From an uncultured Bacteroidota bacterium (GTDB taxonomy: Bacteria > Bacteroidota > Bacteroidia > Flavobacteriales > Flavobacteriaceae): a stretch of DNA of 15,382 nucleotides. The position numbers and the translations under genes were made by a program. The stretch covers positions 1 to 15,382 of the forward strand of contig CACLUN010000021.1 of assembly GCA_902610105.1 (NCBI GenBank). Direction: 5' to 3'. Of the stretch, positions 1-7,551 are shown in pieces. The notes under the pieces were generated by a model. It was not told the origin of the DNA. It ran no database searches and saw only the letters and a list, made by a program, of their open reading frames with translations. The number at the start of each line of letters is the position of its first letter. The first letter of the stretch is position 1.

Positions 1-746
1 GGAATAGTTACCTTGTGATTTTCATCATGTAGAGATGAAATCATTTTAGCTAAACTATTTATGGGATTTGCAACACTTCCTCCATAATGGCCCGAGTGCA
101 GATCTCTGTTAGGACCAGTAAGTTCAACCTCAAGATAAGCTAAACCTCTGAGTCCAACGGTTATAGATGGAGTCGTTTTATTGATCATTCCCGTATCAGA
201 AACAATAATAATGTCGCATTTTAACTTTTCTTTATTTTCTTTTACAAAAGCTTCAAGGTTATCACTACCAATTTCCTCTTCACCCTCAATCATGAATTTT
301 ACATTGCAGGTCAATCCACCACTATTGTTCAATACTTCAATAGCTTTTAGATGCATAAACATCTGACCTTTATCGTCACATGATCCACGAGCAAATATTG
401 CACCCTCTGGATGAATATCAGTTTTTTTTATTATTGGATTAAATGGTTCAGTATCCCATAGTTCAATAGGGTCTACTGGTTGTACATCATAGTGTCCATA
501 AACAAGAACTGTTGGTAGGTTTTTATCAATAATTTTTTCTGCATAAACAATTGGGTGTCCTTTAGTCTCACAAATTTCACAATTATTCATTCCAAGATTT
601 AGAAATTGATCAAACAGAAATTCTGCAGCTTTTCTTGTATCGTTATTATGACCCGTAACAGCACTAACCGAAGGAATCTTTATAAGTTCAAATAACTCAT
701 TTAAAAACCTTTCTTTATTGCTCTCTATATATGTTTTAATACTCAT
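1..746 (-). CDS. M20-family metallodipeptidase, carnosinase/CNDP-like (C-terminus cut by window edge)
   Basis: A zinc-dependent exopeptidase that probably hydrolyses dipeptides in the cytoplasm. It begins at ATG 746, and 248 residues are visible before the left edge removes the rest; full-length family members are about 450-470 aa. The metal-site motifs appear in family order: YGHYDVQP (His85, Asp87), RGSCDDKG (Asp124, bridging metal ligand), EGEEEIGS (Glu157 as general base, Glu158 as metal ligand), VSDTGM (Asp184) and DLHSGHYGG (His217, start of the lid/dimerisation domain). No signal peptide is seen. A TAAATTTG box lies just upstream. The family is clear. The substrate is inferred from resemblance to cytosolic non-specific dipeptidases, and other M20 peptidases remain possible. 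Confidence 0.93.
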   Translation of the reverse strand, partial: MSIKTYIESNKERFLNELFELIKIPSVSAVTGHNNDTRKAAEFLFDQFLNLGMNNCEICETKGHPIVYAEKIIDKNLPTVLVYGHYDVQPVDPIELWDTEPFNPIIKKTDIHPEGAIFARGSCDDKGQMFMHLKAIEVLNNSGGLTCNVKFMIEGEEEIGSDNLEAFVKENKEKLKCDIIIVSDTGMINKTTPSITVGLRGLAYLEVELTGPNRDLHSGHYGGSVANPINSLAKMISSLHDENHKVTI

Positions 747-759
747 TACAAATAGATTG

Positions 760-767
760 CAAATTTA
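760..767 (-). promoter_or_regulatory. Possible Bacteroidota -7 box for the M20 dipeptidase
   Basis: Read on the minus strand this is TAAATTTG, a full match to the Bacteroidota -7 consensus TAnnTTTG, 13 nt before the ATG at 746. The implied leader is only a few nucleotides long. I see no convincing -33 TTG at normal spacing, and such AT-rich DNA yields chance matches, so this is tentative. Confidence 0.35.
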
Positions 768-823
768 ACTAAATTCAATTTTTTTACACATAAAAATCCT
801 AGGATTATTTTAATAAACATGCT

Positions 824-831
824 TATATTTG
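824..831 (+). promoter_or_regulatory. Bacteroidota -7 promoter box for tRNA-Leu
   Basis: TATATTTG matches TAnnTTTG and ends 9 nt before the mature tRNA 5' end, so transcription would start very close to the tRNA. No clear -33 TTG is seen around 800-805. The position directly ahead of an isolated tRNA gene is the main support. Confidence 0.55.
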
Positions 832-840
832 AACGCCTTT

Positions 841-922
841 GCGGGTGTGGTGAAATTGGTAGACACGCTAGACTTAGGATCTAGTGCTTCACAGCGTGGG
901 GGTTCGAGTCCCTTCACCCGCA
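841..922 (+). tRNA. tRNA-Leu (anticodon UAG)
   Basis: A class II (long variable arm) tRNA that reads CUA-type leucine codons. The acceptor strands GCGGGTG (841-847) and CACCCGC (915-921) pair fully, with A922 as discriminator. The anticodon stem CTAGA/TCTAG (868-872, 880-884) encloses a 7-nt loop with anticodon TAG at 875-877. The variable arm (about 885-897) can form a short stem. The T loop TTCGAGT (903-909) sits on a 5-bp stem with two G-U pairs. The 3' CCA is not encoded: the sequence after the discriminator is C, A, A. The discriminator A and the long variable arm fit leucine identity. The gene stands alone with its own -7 box and terminator. Confidence 0.97.
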
Positions 923-926
923 CAAT

Positions 927-958
927 AAAACCCTGACATGTGTTGGGGTTTTTATTTT
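927..958 (+). terminator. Rho-independent terminator after tRNA-Leu, overlapping the end of the facing gene
   Basis: AAAACCC (927-933) pairs with GGGTTTT (946-952) around a 12-nt loop, followed on the plus strand by a T-rich run. The right arm includes the first base of the stop codon (952-954) of the convergent leftward gene. The hairpin may therefore serve both directions, though the T tract is weaker for leftward transcripts. Confidence 0.75.
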
Positions 959-1602
959 CTGACTACCCAAATTTCATGTAATGGATCGCCATTACTACTA
1001 AAACCTTTATGATTCCATTCTTTATTTATTAGCTCATAATCAAATTCTAGACTAATACCAACCTTTGAATCGTCTCTGGAAAAATATTCAATACTTTCAA
1101 TGTATTTGCCTTTTTTAGTTATGTATTTACCTCCTCCACTGCCTGAGAATTGAAATGTTTCTGTATTAAAAGCAATCCATTGAAAATATCCATTAATTAA
1201 AAATTTCATTGTTTTTCTTGGTCTATCAAGATTTCTCCTTTGCTCATTTCCATTTCTAACTCTCCCGACCATTAACCATTTACCTTGTAAATCAATTTTG
1301 TTAAGAGAAATTTTTTTCCAATTAGCTTTTTTTTCTATTTCAATTTTTGAAATGCTGTCATTTTTAAAGTTTGAATTAAATTCTAAACTTATACTAAATC
1401 TATCATCTTCTTTAGAATAATAACCACCAATTGTTTTGATAAACTTATTTGAATCAGCTCTGTAGCTAGTCATAACGAAATAATTTTGATCAAGGATAAT
1501 TCTATTTTTAATACCACTTTCAGTATATGAATAGACATCATTTTGTGCACATGTTGTAATAGTATAGATTATTAAAACAAGGTTAAGTATTATTTTTTTC
1601 AT
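952..1602 (-). CDS. Small exported protein with tandem lipocalin-like (DUF4488-like) repeats
   Basis: A 216-aa protein of unknown function, exported by an N-terminal signal peptide: basic MKK, a hydrophobic stretch at about residues 4-17, and probable cleavage at TTCA|QND. The Cys before Ala could instead suggest a lipobox, but it fits one poorly. Two halves resemble each other. Around residues 40-85 a NYF...GGYYSKEDDRFSISLEF pattern appears, and around 135-195 GYFQWIAF...GGGKYITKKGKY...ISLEF. The ending, with a GxW start (GKW), an SGGGKY centre and HEIWVVRK, recalls the lipocalin-like small secreted proteins of flavobacteria that are often annotated 'membrane or secreted protein' (DUF4488-like). 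It follows waaA by 1 nt, so the two are probably cotranscribed. The family link comes from memory of the motif pattern and is tentative. Confidence 0.72.
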   Translation of the reverse strand: MKKIILNLVLIIYTITTCAQNDVYSYTESGIKNRIILDQNYFVMTSYRADSNKFIKTIGGYYSKEDDRFSISLEFNSNFKNDSISKIEIEKKANWKKISLNKIDLQGKWLMVGRVRNGNEQRRNLDRPRKTMKFLINGYFQWIAFNTETFQFSGSGGGKYITKKGKYIESIEYFSRDDSKVGISLEFDYELINKEWNHKGFSSNGDPLHEIWVVRK

Positions 1603-1603
1603 T

Positions 1604-2833
1604 TTATATTTCTTTCTGAATGATTGATAAGGCTCCTAATCTACTATTAATATAATTAGAAATTATTTTTACTTTACTCTTAATTTTTTTTTTATTATTT
1701 ATTAAATTTTCAAATGCTATTTTAAATTCATTATAATTTTTTACAGAAACAATTCCTCCCAACTCTACTAGATCTTCTGCTTCAATAAATCCAGAGTAGT
1801 TTTTTCCGATAATTACTGGTGTTCCGTAAACGCATGCTTCTAAAATATTGTGTAAACCTGAAAGTCCCATCCCTCCACCAACATAACTTAAGTCTGAATA
1901 GTTGTAAATGCTTTTTAGATCTCCGATGGTATCTATAATTAGTATATTACCATGTGCATTATTTTTAGTTATTTTGGAGTAAATTAAAAATTTAGACTCT
2001 AGTTTTCTAATAATTCTATCTATATTGTTTTTTGATACATCATGTGGAGCAATAATCCATTTTATATTATTATTTTTTGACTCTCTTATATATTTTATTA
2101 GTATTTTCTCATCTGTTTCCCATGTGCTTCCACAAACAATACAAATATTATTTCCCTTATATTTTTTTATGACTTCATTATGGTTATTTTCATTTAATTG
2201 ATCTACAGCCCTTTCAATTTTTAAACTTCCTGAACTTGTAACTTCTTTAATACCACTACTGATCAGCACATTTTCTGATTGTAAATCTTGCGTAAATATT
2301 TTAGTGTATGTTTTTAATGATTTCATCATAAAATCCTTGAAAGGACTTTTAAAATACCAGTCATTTTTTTTAAATCTTGATTCTAATAAATATGCTTTGA
2401 TATCCCTTTTTCTTATTTCTCTAAGGTAATTAGGCCATATTTCTGACTTTATAAATATTGAAATTTTTGGATTTATTAAATCAAGAAATCTTTTTGTATT
2501 TGATTTCGTATCTAATGGTAAATAAAATGTATAATCTATTTCTTTAATTCTTTTTTTTAGTTTAAATCCTGACTCTGAAAAAAATGTAAGGATTATACTA
2601 CATTTATATTTGCCTTTAATTTCTTTAATAATAGGAACTGCTATCTCATATTCTCCTAATGATGCCGCATGAAACCAAATATTTTCATTTTTGTCAATTA
2701 GTTCATTTTTAATCTTTTCAATTAAATCAATTCTATTAACTCTAAAACGATTGATCTTTTTGCTAAAAAGACTGAATATTGGTAATAATAATTTATCAAC
2801 AAGTTCTATGATTATGTTGTATAAATGATTCAC
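1604..2833 (-). CDS. waaA: 3-deoxy-D-manno-octulosonic acid (Kdo) transferase
   Basis: A GT-B glycosyltransferase that moves Kdo from CMP-Kdo onto lipid A precursor at the inner membrane, the step linking lipid A to the LPS core. With the GTG start chosen here (2833) the protein is 409 aa. An N-terminal hydrophobic segment, LYNIIIELVDKLLLPIFSLF, provides membrane attachment. WFHAASLGEYE contains the catalytic Glu of the family (residue 61). SEIWPNYL and the ESRF motif follow, then GSTWETDE and the C-terminal GGGMGLSGLHNILEACVYG donor-site motif (about 319-338). An upstream in-frame TTG at 2875 would add 14 residues but leave only 9 nt to the divergent gene at 2885. I prefer GTG 2833, because the sequence from NHLYN onward matches the usual family start. 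The gene is very AT-rich. Confidence 0.93.
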   Translation of the reverse strand: MNHLYNIIIELVDKLLLPIFSLFSKKINRFRVNRIDLIEKIKNELIDKNENIWFHAASLGEYEIAVPIIKEIKGKYKCSIILTFFSESGFKLKKRIKEIDYTFYLPLDTKSNTKRFLDLINPKISIFIKSEIWPNYLREIRKRDIKAYLLESRFKKNDWYFKSPFKDFMMKSLKTYTKIFTQDLQSENVLISSGIKEVTSSGSLKIERAVDQLNENNHNEVIKKYKGNNICIVCGSTWETDEKILIKYIRESKNNNIKWIIAPHDVSKNNIDRIIRKLESKFLIYSKITKNNAHGNILIIDTIGDLKSIYNYSDLSYVGGGMGLSGLHNILEACVYGTPVIIGKNYSGFIEAEDLVELGGIVSVKNYNEFKIAFENLINNKKKIKSKVKIISNYINSRLGALSIIQKEI

Positions 2834-2834
2834 G

Positions 2835-2848
2835 ATTACTAAAGTAAT
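2835..2848. repeat. Small perfect palindrome in the waaA / aminotransferase intergenic region
   Basis: ATTACT-AA-AGTAAT is a 6-bp inverted repeat with a 2-nt centre. It lies directly upstream of the preferred waaA GTG start and 37 nt before the divergent aminotransferase start. It could be an operator for either gene or a chance palindrome in AT-rich DNA. No function can be assigned from sequence. Confidence 0.3.
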
Positions 2849-2884
2849 ACATTTAGAAATAGTATTTTTATACAAAATTTTTTA

Positions 2885-4015
2885 ATGAAAAAAATACAAA
2901 TGGTCGATTTACAGACTCAGTATCAATTTATAAAATCTGAAGTTGACAAGGGTATTCAAGAAGTTCTATCATCAGCTCAATTCATCAATGGACCCGAAGT
3001 TAAAAATTTTCAATCTAATCTTGAATCTTATTTGGGGGTTAAGCACGTTATTCCATGTGCAAATGGAACCGATGCCTTGCAAGTTTCGATGATGGGATTA
3101 GGACTTAAGCCTGGTGATGAAGTTATAACAGCAGATTTTACTTATGCATCTACGGTAGAAGTCATAGCTCTTTTGGGTTTGACACCTGTACTTGTAGATG
3201 TTGATATAAACACCTTTAATATTAATCCTCAAGCTATTGAAAGGGCTATTACATCTAAAACCAAAGCAATTGTGCCAGTACATCTTTTTGGTCAGCCAGC
3301 AGCCATGGATGAAATTTTAGAAATTGCAAAAAAATATAATTTGTATATAATTGAAGATAATGCTCAAGCTTTAGGAGCATATTTTAAGAATAAAGAAGGA
3401 AAAAAAATAAAAACAGGTTGTATTGGAGATATTGGTACAACATCATTTTTTCCATCTAAAAATCTAGGTTGTTATGGTGACGGTGGTGCGATTTTCACAA
3501 ATAATGATAAATTAGCACATTTAATTCGTGGTATAGCTAATCATGGTATGTACAAAAGATACTACCATGATGTAGTTGGTGTTAACTCTAGATTAGATAG
3601 TATCCAAGCCGTTGTATTAAACCAAAAGCTAAAACTCTTAGATACTTACAATGAAAAGAGAAGGAAATCTGCAGATACTTATACATCTTTCTTCAAAAAT
3701 AATCCAAAAATAATTACACCAAAAGTAGTTGGAGACCGTAATTCTCACGTTTTTCATCAGTATACATTAAGAATAATAAATTCAGATAGAGATGCTTTAA
3801 GTGAGTATTTGATTAGTAATAAAATTCCTTTTGGAATTTACTACCCAGTACCACTTCATCTTCAAAAAGCTTATGCTGATACAAGATTTAAAGAAGAAAA
3901 TTTTAGCATAACTAATCAGTTGATAAATGAGGTAATATCTTTACCAATGCATTCCGAGTTAAGTCTTGACCAAATAGAATATATTTCAGGTAAAATCAAT
4001 AAATTTTTATCCTAA
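2885..4015 (+). CDS. DegT/DnrJ/EryC1/StrS-family sugar aminotransferase
   Basis: A PLP-dependent enzyme (376 aa, normal length) that transaminates a keto group on a nucleotide-linked sugar to make an amino sugar for surface glycans. The start MKKIQMVDLQTQY is typical of the WbpE/WlbC-like branch, which uses UDP-3-keto-glucuronate derivatives. Key motifs are CANGTDAL (phosphate binding, 58-65), GDEVITADFTYAST (77-90), PVHLFGQPA (131-139), IIEDNAQALGA (Asp158 holds the pyridine N, with Gln161) and FFPSKNLGCYGDGG, with Lys192 as the Schiff-base lysine. It is divergent from waaA, which fits envelope glycan synthesis. No other amino-sugar genes are adjacent, so the exact substrate is open. Its 3' end overlaps fabD by 9 nt, tail to tail. 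Confidence 0.94.
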   Translation: MKKIQMVDLQTQYQFIKSEVDKGIQEVLSSAQFINGPEVKNFQSNLESYLGVKHVIPCANGTDALQVSMMGLGLKPGDEVITADFTYASTVEVIALLGLTPVLVDVDINTFNINPQAIERAITSKTKAIVPVHLFGQPAAMDEILEIAKKYNLYIIEDNAQALGAYFKNKEGKKIKTGCIGDIGTTSFFPSKNLGCYGDGGAIFTNNDKLAHLIRGIANHGMYKRYYHDVVGVNSRLDSIQAVVLNQKLKLLDTYNEKRRKSADTYTSFFKNNPKIITPKVVGDRNSHVFHQYTLRIINSDRDALSEYLISNKIPFGIYYPVPLHLQKAYADTRFKEENFSITNQLINEVISLPMHSELSLDQIEYISGKINKFLS

Positions 4016-4888
4016 AGCTGATTCTGTAGTAACTTCTCTGTTAACTTTTCTAATCAAACCTTGTAAAACTTTCCCTGGTCCAACTTCCGTATAATCCAAA
4101 TATCCATCATTAACCATATTCTTTATTGTTTGTGTCCATAGTACTGGTGCAGTTAATTGATTAATTAGGTTTTTTTTAATTATTTCAATGTTAGTTGTTT
4201 TTTGAGCTGTAAAATTTTGATAGATTGGGCATGAGGGGTTATTGAATTTAGTCTTATGAATTGCTTCTTTTAGCTCAGATTTTGCATCATTCATAAGGTT
4301 TGAGTGGAATGCACCGCCAACAGGCAAAAGAATACTTCTTCTTGCGCCAATTTCATTAAATTTTTCACATATTTTTTTTACAGCATTTAATTCTCCAGAA
4401 ATAACAACCTGACCCGGACAATTAAAATTAGCGGCTGTTACATTTCCATCAAAACTTTCACACGTATCTTTTATTATTTTATCATCAAGACCCAAAATTG
4501 CAGCCATTGTTCCACTGCTATTCTCACAAGATTTTTGCATTGCTTTAGCTCTTAAAAAAACAAGTTTTAATCCATCTTCAAATGATATGGTATTATTTGC
4601 AACAAGTGATGAAAATTCGCCTAAAGAATGACCAGCAACAGCACTCGGTGAATGAGTTTCTTGTAATACAATTAGTTCAGCAATTGAATGTAAAAATATT
4701 GCTGGTTGAGTTATTTTGGTTTGCTTTAATTCTTCTTCATTTCCTTTAAACATCACATTTGACAACGTAAAGCCTAAAACATCATCTGCTTGATTGAAAA
4801 GTGATTTAACTTTTTCATTAGATTTATATAAATCGTATCCCATCCCTGGGAATTGAGATCCTTGACCAGGAAATACAAAAGCTTTCAT
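4007..4888 (-). CDS. fabD: Malonyl-CoA:ACP transacylase
   Basis: Transfers malonyl from CoA to acyl carrier protein, supplying the extender unit for cytosolic type II fatty acid synthesis. The 293-aa length is close to the usual 300-310. The order is FPGQGSQFPGMG at 6-17, TQPAIF at 60-65, the nucleophile elbow GHSLG with Ser88, FLRAKAMQ with the malonyl-carboxylate-binding Arg113, NCPGQVVISG at 156-165, FHSNLM with the catalytic His195, and a terminal TEVGPGKVLQGL. It starts 6 nt after the folA-like stop codon, so the two are probably one leftward transcript. No fab cluster surrounds it, so in this genome fabD is separated from the other fatty acid genes, at least within this window. Confidence 0.97.
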   Translation of the reverse strand: MKAFVFPGQGSQFPGMGYDLYKSNEKVKSLFNQADDVLGFTLSNVMFKGNEEELKQTKITQPAIFLHSIAELIVLQETHSPSAVAGHSLGEFSSLVANNTISFEDGLKLVFLRAKAMQKSCENSSGTMAAILGLDDKIIKDTCESFDGNVTAANFNCPGQVVISGELNAVKKICEKFNEIGARRSILLPVGGAFHSNLMNDAKSELKEAIHKTKFNNPSCPIYQNFTAQKTTNIEIIKKNLINQLTAPVLWTQTIKNMVNDGYLDYTEVGPGKVLQGLIRKVNREVTTESALG

Positions 4889-4894
4889 ATGTAA

Positions 4895-5782
4895 TTAAAT
4901 TTTTTCATAAGTAATAAAAGTGTAATCATACTTATGTTTATCATCTTTTTTCTTTTCAGTTCTATTAATTTCACTCCATATTTTACTATCAATATCTGGA
5001 AAGTAAGTATCACCATCAAAATTATGATGAACTCTTGTTAATTCAATTCTATCAGAAATATTTAGAGCGATTTTATAGATTTCACCTCCTCCAATAATAA
5101 ATGGCTGAGGATCATCACTAGTTAGTTTGATGGCTTCAATTAAAGAATTAGTTACAATTGCATTTTCAGCAAAATAATCTTTTTTTCTAGTAATTATTAT
5201 ATTAGTTCTATTGGGAAGAGCTCTGGGCATAGATTCAAAAGTTTTTCTACCCATAATTACATTGTGCCCTTTTGTTAATTCTTTGAATCTTTTTAAATCA
5301 TCACTAAGATGCCAAATAAGTTTATTTTTATTTCCAATTATGTTGTTTTCTGCAGCTGCAACTATTATTGTAATTAATTGACTTTTTTTGTTAAATAGTT
5401 CTGATTTAGCAATAATTCTAGATTCATTTTCCATTTCATTCTTTAAATTTTCAATTTTCATTTTTTGTAAATTGATGAGTTTAGCTTTTTGTTTTTTTAT
5501 CCACGAATTATTTATGAATTTATTAGTTACATAGACATTAAAAGCGTGAAATAGCAAGGTAAAAAACCATATAAAAATAATCCAAAATGACCATGAGTAG
5601 TCCAAAAAGTACAATTTGTCTAATACTGAAAAAATATGATCAAGTGTTAAGCAGATAAGTGATGTAAATATAAAAAGTACAAAATTATAATAAAGCCTCT
5701 TCTTTTGATTTATTCGCTTTTGAGCATATTCCAATTGCTCGATTTGCTCTTGATTAATATCTGAACTACTTTTACTTTGCAT
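4895..5782 (-). CDS. folA: Two-transmembrane (2TM) domain fused to dihydrofolate reductase
   Basis: A 295-aa protein from ATG 5782; an in-frame TTG nine bases earlier is less likely. Residues 136-295 form a complete DHFR, which reduces dihydrofolate to tetrahydrofolate with NADPH. It shows ITIIVAAAENNIIGNKNKLIWHLSDDL (acidic active-site Asp162), GRKTFESMPRALPNR, FIIGGGEIY and a C-terminal TYFPDID...YTFITYEK. Ordinary DHFRs are about 160 aa. The extra N-terminus has a charged helix with YAQKRINQKKRLYYNF, two hydrophobic helices (about 31-49 and 63-85), and NSWIKKQKAKL, as in 2TM-domain proteins of flavobacteria. A lysine- and glutamate-rich, probably coiled linker (about 95-130) joins the two. 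DHFR would thus sit on the cytoplasmic membrane face. Internal ATGs in the linker could also give a soluble form. A TAATTTTG box lies at 5789-5796, unusually near the start codon. Confidence 0.92.
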   Translation of the reverse strand: MQSKSSSDINQEQIEQLEYAQKRINQKKRLYYNFVLFIFTSLICLTLDHIFSVLDKLYFLDYSWSFWIIFIWFFTLLFHAFNVYVTNKFINNSWIKKQKAKLINLQKMKIENLKNEMENESRIIAKSELFNKKSQLITIIVAAAENNIIGNKNKLIWHLSDDLKRFKELTKGHNVIMGRKTFESMPRALPNRTNIIITRKKDYFAENAIVTNSLIEAIKLTSDDPQPFIIGGGEIYKIALNISDRIELTRVHHNFDGDTYFPDIDSKIWSEINRTEKKKDDKHKYDYTFITYEKI

Positions 5783-5828
5783 TAAGTGCAAAATTAAGAG
5801 AATAAATCATTTTACCTATTTCAATTAA

Positions 5829-6869
5829 ATGAGATTTTATAAAGATCCACAAAAAATTTATTTAGATAGTGCTAAGGCTGGACCTATGTATTATGAATTA
5901 CTCGATTGGAGATATAAATATGAAAGAAAGTCCTTAGTTGAAAAAAGTCAAATTAGAAATAATCATGAAAATCTTTTAAAAGAGGTTGAGAATAAAATAG
6001 GTAATTTTTTTAATGTTAAGGATGGAAATATTTTTTTTACTTCATCTTTTTCTATGGGATTCCATTCATTAGTAAATCAGTTTAAAAGAAAACCATCTTT
6101 TTTGGTATTGGAAGATGATTACCCCTCAATATCAGAAGCAATAATCAATAAAGGTTTCGAAATTATATATGTGAAGAATGATGCATTTGTAGAAAAAAAT
6201 ATTGAAAATGCAGTAAAAAAATACAAGCCTAATTTTATAGCTATATCAATAGTGCAATGGATAGATGGACTTAAAATTGACATTGATTTTCTCAAATATT
6301 TAAAGAAAAAATATAGCGAGATATCGATAATTGCAGATGGCACTCAATTTTGTGGAACATCTAAATTTGACTTTTCTAACTCTCCATTTGATGTATTAAT
6401 TTCAAGTGGTTATAAGTGGATGTTATCGGGATATGGTGTAGCTTTTATTTTAGTAAAAAAGAATTTTTATTTAAATAAATTTTTTAATTGTAATTACAAT
6501 AAATTAAAAAAGTTAATAGAGATAGGACATTATGATATGCTCTCAATTGGAAGTTTGGGGTTTTCAATAGACAAACTAAAACCAATGATTGGAAAAGTTG
6601 AAAAACAACTCAAAAACTTTTCTAAATTTTTTAAAAAGGAATTAGAAAGTATTAACATGCTTGACGAGAAATTAAAAATTAGAAAAAGTCATTCAACTAT
6701 TTTTAATTTGAAAGATTCAGATAATAAATTATTCAAACATTTAACTAACAATAAAATAATATGTTCTCAGAGAGGCATGGGTGTGAGGGTTAGTTTTAAC
6801 TTTTTTAATACCAAATCCGATATAAAAAAATTAATAAATGCTCTTAAAAAATTTAATTTACAACCTTAA
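5829..6869 (+). CDS. Class V PLP-dependent aminotransferase / cysteine desulfurase-like enzyme
   Basis: A fold-type I PLP enzyme of 346 aa. It begins with IYLDSAKAGPM, the family's usual start. FFTSSFSMGFHSL (69-81) lies at the cofactor phosphate site, and IADGTQFCG carries Asp170 (pyridine N) and Gln173. SSGYKWMLSGYG carries the likely Schiff-base Lys196. The C-terminal small domain contains RGMGVRVSFNFFNT. It is shorter than SufS/IscS (about 400 aa), and I see no recognisable catalytic cysteine loop, so sulfur transfer is doubtful. Kynureninase-like, isopenicillin-epimerase-like or other class V activities are possible. It is divergent from folA with only 46 nt between them, and its end overlaps the facing lipoprotein gene by 17 nt. 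No neighbour indicates a pathway. The gene is very AT- and Lys/Asn/Phe-rich. Confidence 0.85.
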   Translation: MRFYKDPQKIYLDSAKAGPMYYELLDWRYKYERKSLVEKSQIRNNHENLLKEVENKIGNFFNVKDGNIFFTSSFSMGFHSLVNQFKRKPSFLVLEDDYPSISEAIINKGFEIIYVKNDAFVEKNIENAVKKYKPNFIAISIVQWIDGLKIDIDFLKYLKKKYSEISIIADGTQFCGTSKFDFSNSPFDVLISSGYKWMLSGYGVAFILVKKNFYLNKFFNCNYNKLKKLIEIGHYDMLSIGSLGFSIDKLKPMIGKVEKQLKNFSKFFKKELESINMLDEKLKIRKSHSTIFNLKDSDNKLFKHLTNNKIICSQRGMGVRVSFNFFNTKSDIKKLINALKKFNLQP

Positions 6870-7551
6870 ATTTTGCAACACCAGAGTCTGAATTACTTCC
6901 CGAATTATCTTTTGTAATTACTTTCCAATAATATGTTCCTGCATCATTAATAGCATGATTAATTGAGTTAGAGGAGTAATTAGCTGCAATTCTGGTTGTT
7001 GGTGGATTTACCGATCCAACATAGACATCATAATTAAGGGTATCACCAGAGTCAGCATCACTACCATTCCATTCAAATTTTATTGAGCCAGCTGTTACAG
7101 TGGCTTCTGCTTTTGGACTAATCAAATCGGCTGGAAAAGGGGAATAGTTATCAACAGGATCTCCTTTGAGGTAAAACTTCCACTTTTCACTATCAGCAGT
7201 ATCGGTTGTGCTATTTGATTTTGATGTAATGAACCAGGAATATGGATTTCCTTTCTCAAGTTTTATAGTTACTGTGGTTGAAGTTGTTGTTTGACTCACA
7301 ACAGCTTGGGTGAGTAAGTTCTTAACTGTAATATCATAACTATCTGTATTATCCGATGCAGCCCATTTAAACTCAACATTTTCTCCATCTAAACATTCAG
7401 AGTTTTTTGCAGGGGTGTTGAGAGTGGCTGCTGTTGGTGCTGGTACTGGTGGTGGTGGGTCAACTCCGCCATCTCCACCACCTCCTTCTTTACCTTTACA
7501 GGATACTAGAACAATTAGTGATATAAATACTATAAATTTTAATTCTTTCAT
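6853..7551 (-). CDS. Surface lipoprotein with two fibronectin type III-like domains
   Basis: A 232-aa lipoprotein with lipobox LVSC (lipidated Cys18). A flexible Gly-rich and then Pro-rich stalk follows (about 22-40: GGGGDGG, then PPPPVPAP), and then two Ig/FnIII-like beta-sandwich domains (about 42-130 and 137-232). The second shows the signature spacing of such domains in Bacteroidota: a SDADSGDTLNYDVYVGS stretch followed by TYYWKVITKD. I see no catalytic motif, so a binding or structural role at the outer membrane is likely. The ATG lies inside the stop codon of the upstream giant T9SS protein (ATGA overlap), which indicates translational coupling and a shared function. The 3' end overlaps the convergent class V enzyme by 17 nt. 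No export signal beyond the lipobox is clear. Confidence 0.82.
   Translation of the reverse strand: MKELKFIVFISLIVLVSCKGKEGGGGDGGVDPPPPVPAPTAATLNTPAKNSECLDGENVEFKWAASDNTDSYDITVKNLLTQAVVSQTTTSTTVTIKLEKGNPYSWFITSKSNSTTDTADSEKWKFYLKGDPVDNYSPFPADLISPKAEATVTAGSIKFEWNGSDADSGDTLNYDVYVGSVNPPTTRIAANYSSNSINHAINDAGTYYWKVITKDNSGSNSDSGVAKFKVVN

Noticed and set aside
181..366. Short plus-strand reading frame in the left part of the window
   Set aside because: It lies entirely inside the M20 dipeptidase on the other strand, which has full metal-site motifs. The frame has no recognisable product and is a shadow.
841..922. tRNA-Leu as an integration site for a genomic island
   Set aside because: No integrase is nearby and I saw no second copy of the tRNA 3' end in the window. 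The following genes are ordinary envelope genes.
7430..7500. GGT/GGA-rich microsatellite-like tract as a possible phase-variable repeat
   Set aside because: The tract encodes the Gly/Pro stalk of the lipoprotein with mixed codons and no uniform repeat unit long enough to suggest slippage-driven switching.
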